A stretch of 50,755 nucleotides of DNA from an uncultured Pelagibacteraceae bacterium (GCA_902571235.1 CACGBI010000008.1:1-50755), one strand, 5' to 3'. Counted from the first letter of the stretch, positions 32,924-42,318 are shown. Notes: generated by a model from the letters alone, not told the origin. Translations and numbers: made by a program.

Positions 32924-34099
32924 TTAATTTTTTTCTACACATATTGCTACACCCATTCCACCACCTATACATAACGTTGCACAACCCTTTGATTTATTTT
33001 GTTTAAGCATTTCATGGATTAGTGTAACTAAAATTCTAGTCCCAGAAGCACCTATAGGATGGCCTAATGCAATAGCACCTCCATTTACGTTTATTTTTTT
33101 TTCATCAATATTAAGCTCTTTAATTACTGCTATACATTGAGCTGCAAATGCTTCATTAATTTCAAATAAATCAACATCATTAATATTCCAATTTGCTTTT
33201 TTAAGAGCTGACCTAACAGCATCTATTGGACCTAGCCCCATTAATGAAGGTTCAACACCTACAGATGACCAAGATTTAATTTTTACAATCGGTTTTAAAG
33301 ATTTTTTTTTTGCTTCCTCTAGAGTAGTTAGAACAATAGCTGCTGCACCATCATTGATTCCAGATGCGTTTCCAGGTGTCACTGTTCCATTTTCTTTAAA
33401 AACAGTTTTCAACCTTTTTAGGTCTTCAATTTTAATATTTTTTCTAGGATGTTCATCTTCATCTAAAAAATGACCGTTGAAATTTACTTTTATTATCTCA
33501 TCTTCAAACTTATTTTGTTTCAAACTTATCTGAGCTTTCATTTGAGAATTTAAAGCGAATTCATCCTGTTCTTGTCTCGAAATTTTAAATTTCTCTGCAA
33601 TATTTTCTGCAGTTACACCCATATGGTATTTATTAAATGCATCAATTAAACCGTCATAACTCATACTGTCAATTAAACTGTCCTCTGATAATTTTTTCTT
33701 ACTTTTATATTTTAATATTTGAGGAGCTAAAGACATATTTTCTTGCCCACCACAGATTATATACTTTGCTTCATCGAGTTTTAATGTTTGAAATCCAGAT
33801 ATTACAGACCTCAATCCAGAGCCACAAACTTGATTTACTAAATGTGCAGATATAGATTTCGATAATCCACTATTGATTGCTGCTTGTCTTGCAGGATTTT
33901 GACCTGCTCCTGCAGTTAAAACTTGTCCCATAATTACTTCATTTATTTCTCTTTTGTCGATTTTAGATCGTCTTATAACTTCTTTAATAACTATTGAACC
34001 TAACTGATCTGCCTTGATTTCTTTTAATGAGCCTTTATAGGTACCAATTGGTGTTCTTGCGGCACCTATTATTACAACTTCATTAAATTTATTACTCAT
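32924..34099 (-). CDS. acetyl-CoA acetyltransferase (thiolase)
   Basis: VIIGAARTPIGTYKGSL, VNQVCGSGLRSVISG, NEAFAAQ, NVNGGAIALGHPIGASGTRIL. Confidence 0.95.
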   Translation of the reverse strand: MSNKFNEVVIIGAARTPIGTYKGSLKEIKADQLGSIVIKEVIRRSKIDKREINEVIMGQVLTAGAGQNPARQAAINSGLSKSISAHLVNQVCGSGLRSVISGFQTLKLDEAKYIICGGQENMSLAPQILKYKSKKKLSEDSLIDSMSYDGLIDAFNKYHMGVTAENIAEKFKISRQEQDEFALNSQMKAQISLKQNKFEDEIIKVNFNGHFLDEDEHPRKNIKIEDLKRLKTVFKENGTVTPGNASGINDGAAAIVLTTLEEAKKKSLKPIVKIKSWSSVGVEPSLMGLGPIDAVRSALKKANWNINDVDLFEINEAFAAQCIAVIKELNIDEKKINVNGGAIALGHPIGASGTRILVTLIHEMLKQNKSKGCATLCIGGGMGVAICVEKN

Positions 34100-34172
34100 T
34101 TTAAGAAAATGTTTTTTAACAAATTACATCAAAAAGTGATAATACTATAGAAATAAATAATATTAACAATCA

Positions 34173-34249
34173 GCACCTCTAGCTCAATTGGATAGAGCGG
34201 CTGACTACGGATCAGCAGGTTGAGGGTTCGACTCCTTCGAGGTGCACCA
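34173..34249 (+). tRNA. tRNA-Arg(ACG)
   Basis: GCACCTCTAGCTCAATTGGATAGAGCGGCTGACTACGGATCAGCAGGTTGAGGGTTCGACTCCTTCGAGGTGCACCA; anticodon ACG; encoded CCA. Confidence 0.97.
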
Positions 34250-34253
34250 CAAA

Positions 34254-34352
34254 ATGATTAAAAAAATTTTAAAATTATCTTTGCAAAACTCTGTTGTTTT
34301 CTTTTTTACTTTGATATTTATAATTTTAATTATTTTAACAATAATTCTATAA
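34254..34352 (+). CDS. possible single-TM small protein (32 aa)
   Basis: ATG 4 nt after tRNA-Arg: MIKKILKLSLQNSVVFFFTLIFIILIILTIIL; Lys-rich start then hydrophobic helix; ends 4 nt before the next ORF. Confidence 0.3.
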   Translation: MIKKILKLSLQNSVVFFFTLIFIILIILTIIL

Positions 34353-34356
34353 ATTT

Positions 34357-34782
34357 ATGACTAGTAATTTTGAACAAATTAGTTTGAAACCAGGTTTCAT
34401 GAAGCATAATGGTGGATTATTATTTAGAAATATATCTGAAATAGAATATGAATTTAAATCAACTGTAAATGAAAAACATCTAAATGCTGCAGGCATAACT
34501 CATGGTGGATATCTTGCAGCTTTAATTGATGCTGGAGCTGGAACCTCGGCACATCGAGCTGCAAATGACGCACCATGTGTAACTATTTCACTAGATTTAA
34601 AATTTATAAGTTCTTCAAAAAAAGGTGATGAGATTATAGGTAAAACAAAAATATTAAAAAAAACTAATACTTTAATTTTTTTATTTTGTGAGCTTAGATG
34701 CAATGAAAAAATCATAGCTTCAGCATCGGGGATTTGGAAAATGCTAAAATTAAAACAATCTAATCTAGGACCAGGCGGTTAA
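34357..34782 (+). CDS. PaaI-family (hotdog) thioesterase
   Basis: HLNAAGITHGGYLAALIDAGAGTSAHRA...VTISLDLKFISS matches hotdog thioesterases. Confidence 0.85.
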   Translation: MTSNFEQISLKPGFMKHNGGLLFRNISEIEYEFKSTVNEKHLNAAGITHGGYLAALIDAGAGTSAHRAANDAPCVTISLDLKFISSSKKGDEIIGKTKILKKTNTLIFLFCELRCNEKIIASASGIWKMLKLKQSNLGPGG

Positions 34783-34923
34783 TATATTTAATTAAAAAAA
34801 CTAAATTAAATTAATGAAAATGAGAACATTTAAATTTAAGATTCGGCCACGTTTTAGTCTATTTTTGTTCTTTAACAGCAACAATATCTAGTAGTTTAAA
34901 AAAAAGATATACCAATAATAGAT

Positions 34924-37404
34924 ATGTCAAAAAATAAAATCACAGCTGTTCTTGGACCAACAAATACAGGAAAAACACACTTAGCAATTGATACTATGCT
35001 TTCTTTTGAAAATGGAATGATAGGCTTTCCACTAAGATTATTAGCAAGAGAAGTGTATGACAAAGTAATTAAAAAAATTGGATTAGACAAAGTTGCTTTA
35101 ATCACAGGAGAAGAAAAGATTATTCCTCCTAATGCTAAGTATTTTTTATGTACTGTTGAGTCAATGCCAATTGATAAAAATGTAGAATTTGTAGGAGTTG
35201 ATGAAATTCAAATGTGCGCTGACCATGAAAGAGGGCATATTTTTACTGATAGATTATTGAATATGAGAGGTACTAAATTAACAATGTTAATGGGATCAAA
35301 TACTATCAAGAAAATTATTTCAAAATTAAACGAAGATGTTGAATTTATTAATCGTGATAGATTGTCAAAACTCACCTACGACGGTCATAAAAAAATTTCA
35401 AGAATAAACAGAAAGACTGCAGTAATAGCCTTTTCAGCAGAAGAAGTTTACGCAATAGCAGAATTGATTAGAAGACAGAAGGGTGGAGCAGCAATTGTAA
35501 TGGGGTCATTGAGTCCAAAAACGAGGAATGCTCAGGTAGAATTATATCAGTCAGGTGATGTAGATTTTTTGGTTGCTACAGATGCCATCGGAATGGGTAT
35601 TAATATGGATCTAGATTATGTTTATTTTTCAAATCTTAAAAAATTTGATGGTAGAAAACTAAGAAAACTTAATTTATCTGAAATAGGGCAGATTGCTGGA
35701 CGAGCTGGAAGATATCTTAACGACGGAAGTTTTGGAATTACTGGTGATTGTAAAGAAATAAATGCTGAAGAAGTTGACTTACTTGAAAATCATAAATTTG
35801 AGGAAATAAATACATTATATTGGCGAAATTCAAATTTAAATTTTAATAATCCATTTACTTTAATAAAATCTTTAGAAGAAAAACCTCAAAGAGAATGGTT
35901 AAGAAAAATTCATGAATGTGAAGACGAAAAAGCTTTAAAATATTTTCTAAGAGACAAAAATCTTGAAAACATTAGTTTTGAAAGCAAAACACTTAATCTT
36001 CTTTGGGAATGCTGTCAGATACCAGATTTTGTAAAAAAAACCTATGGAAATCACTACCATGTAATAGAGAGTGTATTTAAGTTTTTATCCGGTGAAAAAA
36101 GAAAGATTACTGATGAATTTATGAGATTACAGTTAATGAAATTAGATAAATTAGAGGGAAATGTAGATTCTTTATCAAATAGAATTGCAAATGTTAGAAC
36201 TTGGTCATATGTTTCCAATAAAAATAATTGGGTTGAAAATCAAAAATATTGGATAGAAAAAACAAAATTACTAGAGGATAGACTTTCAGATAGACTTCAT
36301 GAAGAACTTACAAAAACTTTTATTGATAAAAGGGCTAGTATTCTTGCAAGAGGCTTAAAACAAGATATGGAATTTAAAACAGAGATACTTGAGAATAATG
36401 ATGTAAAAATTGATGATCATTTCATAGGAAAGATTAATGGTCTAAAATTGGAACTGGACCTCAAAAAAGGTGCTCTAGAAACTGATATAAAGTCTCTTAA
36501 AAAAGCTGCACGTCAAACTATAGGGCCTGAATTAGAAAAAAGAATTCAAAATATAATTGATACAGGTTTAATAGAACTTGGTAATGATTTCAAAATTTAC
36601 TGGGATAATTTTGTAATAGCAAAACTTACATCAGGAAATGATTATTTAAGTCCAAATTTTGAATTAGTAGTTGATGATATACTTCAACAAGAACAGAGAC
36701 AAAAACTAACTTTATTTATAAAAAAATGGATTAAAAATAAAATAGATACTGTCTTACAAAACTTAATAGAATTAAAAAATCTTAAAGAAAAAAATTCTTC
36801 AATTAAAGCTTTAGCATACCAACTTTATGAAAATAATGGGGTGCTAAAAAGAGAAAATGTTTCTGAATATTTAAAAAATTTAAAGCAAGATGATAGAAAA
36901 ATTTTAAGAGATATGGGGGTTAAATTTGGTAGATACCATATTTTTTTACACAAATTAATTAAACCAGAACCTGTAACAATTAGAACATTATTGTGGAAAA
37001 ATTATCACCAAAAATATTTTAAACTTAAACCTCCAACTTTTGGTTTAAATTTTATCGAGGATACAGATAAAAAAAATAAAAATTTTATGTTACTTTGTGG
37101 TTTTGAAAAATTTGATAATTATTTTGTACGAATTGATATTTTAGAGAGATTATTCATGCAAATAATTAATTCTGGATCTGATGAAAAAAAAGAGATTAAA
37201 TTAGTTCCTGAAATGCTAAATCTTTTAGGTTGCAACAAAGAAAACTTTAAAAAATTAATCCAAAAGATGAATTATAAAGTAATTGAAAATAAAGAAGATG
37301 TATTTTTTAAATATCAGCCTAAGAAAAAAATTAAAAAGTTTTTTGACAAAAAAACAAATAAAGAAAATCCATTTAAGGTACTAAAAAACTTAAATTTTAA
37401 CTAA
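34924..37404 (+). CDS. SUV3-like DExH RNA helicase
   Basis: AVLGPTNTGKTHLAIDTML, GFPLRLLAREVYDK, TGEEKIIPPNAKYFLCTVESM, VDEIQM, ATDAIGMGINMDLDYV, QIAGRAGRY. Confidence 0.92.
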   Translation: MSKNKITAVLGPTNTGKTHLAIDTMLSFENGMIGFPLRLLAREVYDKVIKKIGLDKVALITGEEKIIPPNAKYFLCTVESMPIDKNVEFVGVDEIQMCADHERGHIFTDRLLNMRGTKLTMLMGSNTIKKIISKLNEDVEFINRDRLSKLTYDGHKKISRINRKTAVIAFSAEEVYAIAELIRRQKGGAAIVMGSLSPKTRNAQVELYQSGDVDFLVATDAIGMGINMDLDYVYFSNLKKFDGRKLRKLNLSEIGQIAGRAGRYLNDGSFGITGDCKEINAEEVDLLENHKFEEINTLYWRNSNLNFNNPFTLIKSLEEKPQREWLRKIHECEDEKALKYFLRDKNLENISFESKTLNLLWECCQIPDFVKKTYGNHYHVIESVFKFLSGEKRKITDEFMRLQLMKLDKLEGNVDSLSNRIANVRTWSYVSNKNNWVENQKYWIEKTKLLEDRLSDRLHEELTKTFIDKRASILARGLKQDMEFKTEILENNDVKIDDHFIGKINGLKLELDLKKGALETDIKSLKKAARQTIGPELEKRIQNIIDTGLIELGNDFKIYWDNFVIAKLTSGNDYLSPNFELVVDDILQQEQRQKLTLFIKKWIKNKIDTVLQNLIELKNLKEKNSSIKALAYQLYENNGVLKRENVSEYLKNLKQDDRKILRDMGVKFGRYHIFLHKLIKPEPVTIRTLLWKNYHQKYFKLKPPTFGLNFIEDTDKKNKNFMLLCGFEKFDNYFVRIDILERLFMQIINSGSDEKKEIKLVPEMLNLLGCNKENFKKLIQKMNYKVIENKEDVFFKYQPKKKIKKFFDKKTNKENPFKVLKNLNFN

Positions 37405-37407
37405 TAG

Positions 37408-37824
37408 ATGTTTTTTAATAAGAAAGAAAAAGATAACACTAATTTTGATTTAGTAAAAATAGGAGCTTTACTTATCCATGCTGCTAAAATAGATGAAAAT
37501 TACTCAATAGAGGAGGAAAACATTATTAAACAGACATTATTAAGTCTAGGAGCAGATAAAGATAAACTTGATGCTTTAATTGAAAAAGCAAAAAATTGTG
37601 AAGAAAATTCAAATCAAATATTAGATTTTACTAGAGAAATTAAGAATCTTAAGGAAATAAGTAAAATCAAAATTATTAAATCTCTTTGGAAAATTATTTA
37701 CTCAAATAATGACGCAGATATATATGAAACAAACTTAATGCGAAGACTTGCGGGATTGCTTTATATTGACAGTAAAATCATGGGAGATATTAAAGAGGAA
37801 ATTAAAAAAGAAAATCTAAAATGA
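37408..37824 (+). CDS. TerB-like (tellurite-resistance TerB family) protein
   Basis: [34 protein letters not shown]...[30 protein letters not shown]. Confidence 0.75.
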   Translation: MFFNKKEKDNTNFDLVKIGALLIHAAKIDENYSIEEENIIKQTLLSLGADKDKLDALIEKAKNCEENSNQILDFTREIKNLKEISKIKIIKSLWKIIYSNNDADIYETNLMRRLAGLLYIDSKIMGDIKEEIKKENLK

Positions 37825-38147
37825 CATATATTGTAAACGACAAGTGCATTAAATGTAAACTGATGGACTGTGTTGAAGTCTGTCCAGTTGATTGCTTTTA
37901 TGAAGGTAAAAATATGCTTGTAATTAAACCGGATGAGTGTATAGATTGTGGCGTTTGTGAGCCGGAGTGTCCAGTTGATGCAATTTCAGCAGATACAGAA
38001 CCTGGTAGCGAAAAATGGTTAGAGATCAATAAAGAATATTCTGAGATCTGGCCCAATATAAGTGAAAAAAAAGATCCACCGCCGGATCACGAAAAATTTA
38101 AGAATGAGCAAAATAAGTTTGAAAAATATTTTAAAGAAAACCTTTAA
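37821..38147 (+). CDS. fdxA: ferredoxin, 7Fe type (FdxA)
   Basis: [55 protein letters not shown]. Confidence 0.95.
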   Translation: MTYIVNDKCIKCKLMDCVEVCPVDCFYEGKNMLVIKPDECIDCGVCEPECPVDAISADTEPGSEKWLEINKEYSEIWPNISEKKDPPPDHEKFKNEQNKFEKYFKENL

Positions 38148-38985
38148 AAAAAAGTCTTCTAAAAAAATTAAAAATAAAGTGAAGAAAAGTAAGAAGGTTT
38201 TGCCTAAAAAAACAAAAAAAAAAGTCATTAAAAAAAAAATAATCAAAATTAAAAAAAAAGTAGAAAATAAAAAAACATTTAAAAAAACGTCCCAGACCAC
38301 TGAAGTTAAGACAGAAAATTTAAGAATATCAAAAAGTAACGAAGTAAAACCTGAAATAAAGAAAGTTAAAAAACAAGAGACAGAAAAAAAAGAGTATAAA
38401 GTTAAAGATTATATAGTTTATCCAAAACATGGAGTTGGTCAAATTACTGAATTTAAAAAAATAAATATTGGTGGAATTGACGTTGAGACTTATATAATCA
38501 AATTTGAAAAAGATAAAGCGAATGGAATGGTTCCTGTAAACAAACAGTCCCATCTTCGACCATTAGCAACGATCAACCAAGTCAACAAATGTATTTCAAT
38601 TTTAAAAAGTAAACCAAAAATCAAAAGATCAATGTGGAGTAGAAGAGCTCAAGAATATGAAGCAAAAATATCATCTGGAAAAATATATGAATTAGCTGAA
38701 GTCGTAAGAGATCTGAATAAAGGTGATGACCTTATGGTTGATCAATCCTATAGTGAAAGACAATTGTTTGAAAAAGCATATGAAAGAATTTTATCAGAAT
38801 TTCAGATTGTTTTAGGTGTTTCTTTAGAGGATACACAAAAAAAATTAGATAAAGCTTTAAAAAGAAATCTTGGCAGCAATCAACAACCATCTGCAGCAGC
38901 ATCTTCTGCTAAAACGGTAACCGAAGAATTACCAACGGAAGAACCTATTAATGATGCTGAAGAAACTGATCCTATTGAAGAATAA
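38104..38985 (+). CDS. carD: CarD family transcriptional regulator with Lys-rich N-terminal extension
   Basis: CarD core [37 protein letters not shown]. The ATG at 38104 ([12 protein letters not shown]) is preferred over 38062; either start overlaps fdxA. Confidence 0.9.
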   Translation: MSKISLKNILKKTFKKKSSKKIKNKVKKSKKVLPKKTKKKVIKKKIIKIKKKVENKKTFKKTSQTTEVKTENLRISKSNEVKPEIKKVKKQETEKKEYKVKDYIVYPKHGVGQITEFKKINIGGIDVETYIIKFEKDKANGMVPVNKQSHLRPLATINQVNKCISILKSKPKIKRSMWSRRAQEYEAKISSGKIYELAEVVRDLNKGDDLMVDQSYSERQLFEKAYERILSEFQIVLGVSLEDTQKKLDKALKRNLGSNQQPSAAASSAKTVTEELPTEEPINDAEETDPIEE

Positions 38986-39029
38986 AAAAAAACGCCTCTC
39001 ACACAGAAAGTTATGAGAAGCGTTTTTTT
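38986..39029. terminator. bidirectional intrinsic terminator
   Basis: AAAAAAAAACGCCTCTCAcacagaaagttaTGAGAAGCGTTTTTTT: stem with one internal mismatch, T-run on + and A-run (T-run on -), between convergent carD and the miniprotein ORF. Confidence 0.85.
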
Positions 39030-39046
39030 GAAAGATAACTAAGTGA

Positions 39047-39136
39047 CTATCTTCTTCTTCTTTTTTTAGCCTTTTTAGCTTTTTTCTTAGCTTTTTTCTT
39101 AGTCTTCTTTGCCGCTTTTCTTCTTTTCTTAGGCAT
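39047..39136 (-). CDS. ultra-basic 29-aa miniprotein
   Basis: MPKKRRKAAKKTKKKAKKKAKKAKKRRRR*. SD AAGGGAG 6 nt upstream of the ATG; consensus -35 and hairpin upstream; terminator 17 nt after the stop. Below the ORF-track length cutoff. Confidence 0.75.
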   Translation of the reverse strand: MPKKRRKAAKKTKKKAKKKAKKAKKRRRR

Positions 39137-39157
39137 CTTTAGCTCCCTTTTTAGTTA

Positions 39158-39178
39158 AACGAATCAGTTTGATTCGTT
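39158..39178 (-). promoter_or_regulatory. inverted repeat / 5' hairpin upstream of miniprotein
   Basis: Perfect 9-bp arms AACGAATCA-GTT-TGATTCGTT. Confidence 0.6.
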
Positions 39179-39187
39179 ATTAACTTA

Positions 39188-39216
39188 TTTTTATTTTTTT
39201 AAACAAGTTATGTCAA
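39188..39216 (-). promoter_or_regulatory. predicted sigma70-type promoter for miniprotein
   Basis: Minus strand TTGACA (39216-39211), 17-nt spacer, TAAAAA (39193-39188). Confidence 0.55.
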
Positions 39217-39346
39217 TTCTTTAATTAAATTGAAAAGAATCAAAAAAAATAAAAAAAATAAGTTTAAAAATAAAAAATAAATTATTTTTGTTAATTTAAA
39301 AAAAGTTAATGTTTATGCGCTTTATAATCACTTATTTAACTAAAAA

Positions 39347-41080
39347 TTAATAAAGTTTTTCTAAATCTTCTTTATATTTTTCTAAAATTTTTTTTCTTTT
39401 TAGTTTTAAAGTTGGTGTTAACATTCTATTTTCAATTGTAAAATCTTCTTTAATTATTTTAAATTTCTTTACTTTTTCTACTAAAGACAAACTTTTATTT
39501 AAATTTTCTAAATAAATTTCAATTTCTTTTTTATTTTCGTCACTTTCACTTACAATTAGTGCAACTAAATAATTTTTTTTATCTCCATAAACAAAACTTT
39601 GCTTAATTTTTTCATTGAGACATAGTAAATTTTCAATTTTTGATGGTGAAATATTATCACCACCAAGATTAACAATTATCTCCTTTTTTCTATCAGTTAT
39701 TTTTAAATTTCCATCTTTAGTAATTTCTCCTATATCTCCAGTATGTAACCAGCCATCTATAATAATATCATCAGTTTCTTTTTTCATATTCCAGTAGCCA
39801 AGCATAACATTTTCACCCTTCACTAATATTTCACCATCATCTGCAATCTTCACTTTATTAGTTTTAAAAGGAGGCCCTACTGTCTCAATCTTAATTTTTC
39901 CAGGAATGTTGCAACTTACAACGGGAGAAGTCTCAGTTAATCCATACCCCTGAAGTGTTGGTAATCCAATAGAGTTTAAAAATTCTCCTATTTTTTTATC
40001 TAAAGCACCTCCTCCAGAAACAAAAGCTTTAAGTTTGCCTCCAAACTGTTTTTTAATTTTTTTTCTTACTAATTTTTCACACAAAAAATTGATGACATTT
40101 TCTTTAAAATTTAGTTTTTCTTTATTCAAACTTTTGATTCCAAGTAAAATGGTACTATCTATTAATTTTTTTTTTAACCCTTTTTGCTTGGAAAAATTAA
40201 GAGAAATTTTACTATATAAGTTTTGATAAAATCTTGGAACAGCTGTCATGATAGTAGGTTTCGCAACAGCCATATTAGGCAGCAATTTTTCTAAACTTTC
40301 AGCATAGTAAACTTGTGCTCCAAGTAGTATTTGAACATACTGAACAGTATGTTCATATGAGTGAGATAATGGAAGCCAAGTTAGAAAAACCGGCATTTCA
40401 TCTTTAACTAAAGAGACTAAAATTTCTTGTGCTCCTTCACAGTTTGAAAGAATACCTCCATGACTAAGCATCACACCTTTAGGGTTACCCGTTGTACCAG
40501 ATGTATAAATAATGCAAGCAAGATCACTTCTTTTGATATCTAGATTATAAGAATTTTTTATTTTATTTAATTCGAACGAATTATTGCTAATAACTTTCTC
40601 AAAAATTTTATCAAAACAAAATATATTTTGATACAAAAAATCCATAGAAATTAAAATTGTTTCATCTTTAATATAATTTTTGATCTTTTTAAATTGTTCA
40701 ATATTTGAGACGATGCAAACTTTTGGTTTACAATCATTAATTATATATTTGTAATCGTTTTCTGAATAAGTTGTAAAAAGAGGAACAGTTACTCCCCCTG
40801 CGTTCATAATTGCTATATCAGAAATGAGCCATTCAGGTCGATTTTCTGATAACAAAATACACCTATCTCCCTTAGAGATTATATCTTTTAAATAATTTGA
40901 AAGAATTTTAATTCTACTATTGATCGCTTCCCATGAATATGAAAACGATTTTTCTCCATTATTTTTTTCTTTAAGAGATACCAAAAAAGTTTGATTTTTT
41001 TTTTCTAAACTTTTAAAAGAAATTTGTTCAAATTTCTTAAAAAAAAGTTCTACCAGGCTATTTATTTCTCTTAATTCCAT
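39347..41080 (-). CDS. long-chain acyl-CoA synthetase / AMP-binding protein
   Basis: LACIIYTSGTTGNPKGVMLSHGG, GYGLTETSPVVSCN, GWLHTGDIGEI. Start corrected to MELREIN; the upstream MRVRFSLRPPKR lies over tRNA-Leu. Confidence 0.92.
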   Translation of the reverse strand: MELREINSLVELFFKKFEQISFKSLEKKNQTFLVSLKEKNNGEKSFSYSWEAINSRIKILSNYLKDIISKGDRCILLSENRPEWLISDIAIMNAGGVTVPLFTTYSENDYKYIINDCKPKVCIVSNIEQFKKIKNYIKDETILISMDFLYQNIFCFDKIFEKVISNNSFELNKIKNSYNLDIKRSDLACIIYTSGTTGNPKGVMLSHGGILSNCEGAQEILVSLVKDEMPVFLTWLPLSHSYEHTVQYVQILLGAQVYYAESLEKLLPNMAVAKPTIMTAVPRFYQNLYSKISLNFSKQKGLKKKLIDSTILLGIKSLNKEKLNFKENVINFLCEKLVRKKIKKQFGGKLKAFVSGGGALDKKIGEFLNSIGLPTLQGYGLTETSPVVSCNIPGKIKIETVGPPFKTNKVKIADDGEILVKGENVMLGYWNMKKETDDIIIDGWLHTGDIGEITKDGNLKITDRKKEIIVNLGGDNISPSKIENLLCLNEKIKQSFVYGDKKNYLVALIVSESDENKKEIEIYLENLNKSLSLVEKVKKFKIIKEDFTIENRMLTPTLKLKRKKILEKYKEDLEKLY

Positions 41081-41089
41081 AATTCTTTT

Positions 41090-41174
41090 TGGTGGGCGAA
41101 GAGAGAATCGAACTCTCACTTCTTGCGAAACACGATTTTGAGTCGTGCGCGTCTACCAGTTCCGCCATTCGCCC
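41090..41174 (-). tRNA. tRNA-Leu(CAA)
   Basis: Reverse complement GGGCGAATGGCGGAACTGGTAGACGCGCACGACTCAAAATCGTG...GAGAGTTCGATTCTCTCTTCGCCCACCA; loop CTCAAAA gives anticodon CAA. Confidence 0.96.
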
Positions 41175-41234
41175 TTAATTTTAAAAATATTATTTAAATA
41201 GTATAAGAACTAAAATTATATTAAAAACAAAAAA

Positions 41235-41840
41235 ATGTTTACTCAACTTTATAATAAATGTCTAAATTTAGCAGCTCATAGAAATTCTAACTATTTTCTT
41301 GGTGCAATTTCTTTTATAGAAAGTTCTTTTTTTCCAATTCCACCAGATTTAATGATTGCACCAATGGCAATCGCCAAAAAAAAAGAATTTATAAAAATTT
41401 TTTTAATAGCTACAGTTTTCTCTGTCTTGGGAGGAATTTTTGGATATTTTATTGGTGCATATTTTTTTGAAATTGCAATCAGTATTGTTGAGTTTTATAA
41501 TTATGAAAATAAGGTTGCTGATATAAAAAATGCCCTTTCTCAAGGAGATGGTTTTTATACTTGGCTTGCAATTTTATTTTTAGCTGGTTTCACCCCATTA
41601 CCATATAAAGTATTTACCATAGCAAGTGGACTAATTAGTTTTAACTTGCTCATATTCATTTTAATCAGCTTGGTTTCTAGGGGTCTTAGATTTTTTATAG
41701 TCTCTTATTTATCTTCAAAATTTGGAGATACATTTACAAATTATATGAATAGACATGGTCATAAATGGTTTACTATAATTGGTCTCATTATTGTAATCAT
41801 TGCTGCTACTATATATTTATTAAGAAAATTTTATGGATAA
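41235..41840 (+). CDS. DedA family membrane protein
   Basis: FIESSFFPIPPDLMIAPMAIAKKKEF...AGFTPLPYKVFTIASGL. Confidence 0.88.
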   Translation: MFTQLYNKCLNLAAHRNSNYFLGAISFIESSFFPIPPDLMIAPMAIAKKKEFIKIFLIATVFSVLGGIFGYFIGAYFFEIAISIVEFYNYENKVADIKNALSQGDGFYTWLAILFLAGFTPLPYKVFTIASGLISFNLLIFILISLVSRGLRFFIVSYLSSKFGDTFTNYMNRHGHKWFTIIGLIIVIIAATIYLLRKFYG

Positions 41841-42318
41841 TTTGAAAGAAAACAATTGTTTACAAATTTTGTTTATCTCTAGTATCCTAATTTTAGGATC
41901 TGCTTTAATCATTGAATATATTTTTGGATACCAACCTTGCAACTTGTGTAAGATTGAGAGGGTGCCGTATCTACTTTCAATAATCATTCTAATTACAAAT
42001 TACTTTTTTAAGGGAAATCAAACTTTTTATGCTATTTTATTAATCTTAATTTTTTCATTTTCAATCATTATTTCTTTTTATCATTTAGGTATTGAACAAG
42101 GTTTGATTAATGAATCTATAGTTTGTAAGACAAAGAGTTTTAATTTACTAACAAAAGAAGACATTTTAAATTCTCTAAAAGAAATAAATATAAGTTGCAA
42201 AAATGTAGCATTTAAAATTCTTGGATTATCCCTTACAACTTACAATGTGTTGTTAAGTATATTAATGTTTTTACTATCAATAAAAATTTATACTTTTGGA
42301 AATGGTATCAAAAAATAG
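41833..42318 (+). CDS. dsbB: disulfide bond formation protein DsbB-like
   Basis: Four TMs, YQPCNLCKIERVPY (CxxC), second Cys pair in the loop (IVCKTK...ISCKNV). Confidence 0.87.
   Translation: MDNLKENNCLQILFISSILILGSALIIEYIFGYQPCNLCKIERVPYLLSIIILITNYFFKGNQTFYAILLILIFSFSIIISFYHLGIEQGLINESIVCKTKSFNLLTKEDILNSLKEINISCKNVAFKILGLSLTTYNVLLSILMFLLSIKIYTFGNGIKK

Noticed and set aside
38019-38300. Minus-strand ORF rich in F/L, antisense to carD/fdxA
   Set aside because: Antisense of poly-Lys codons (AAA gives TTT Phe); no start signals.
39230-39300. A/T homopolymer-rich tract resembling repeats (aaaaaaataaaaaaaataag)
   Set aside because: Low-complexity intergenic sequence; no regular repeat-spacer structure, so not CRISPR or a true tandem array.
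41081-41119. N-terminal MRVRFSLRPPKR of the acyl-CoA synthetase ORF
   Set aside because: This stretch reads through tRNA-Leu 3' sequence. The real start is probably MELREIN at 41080.
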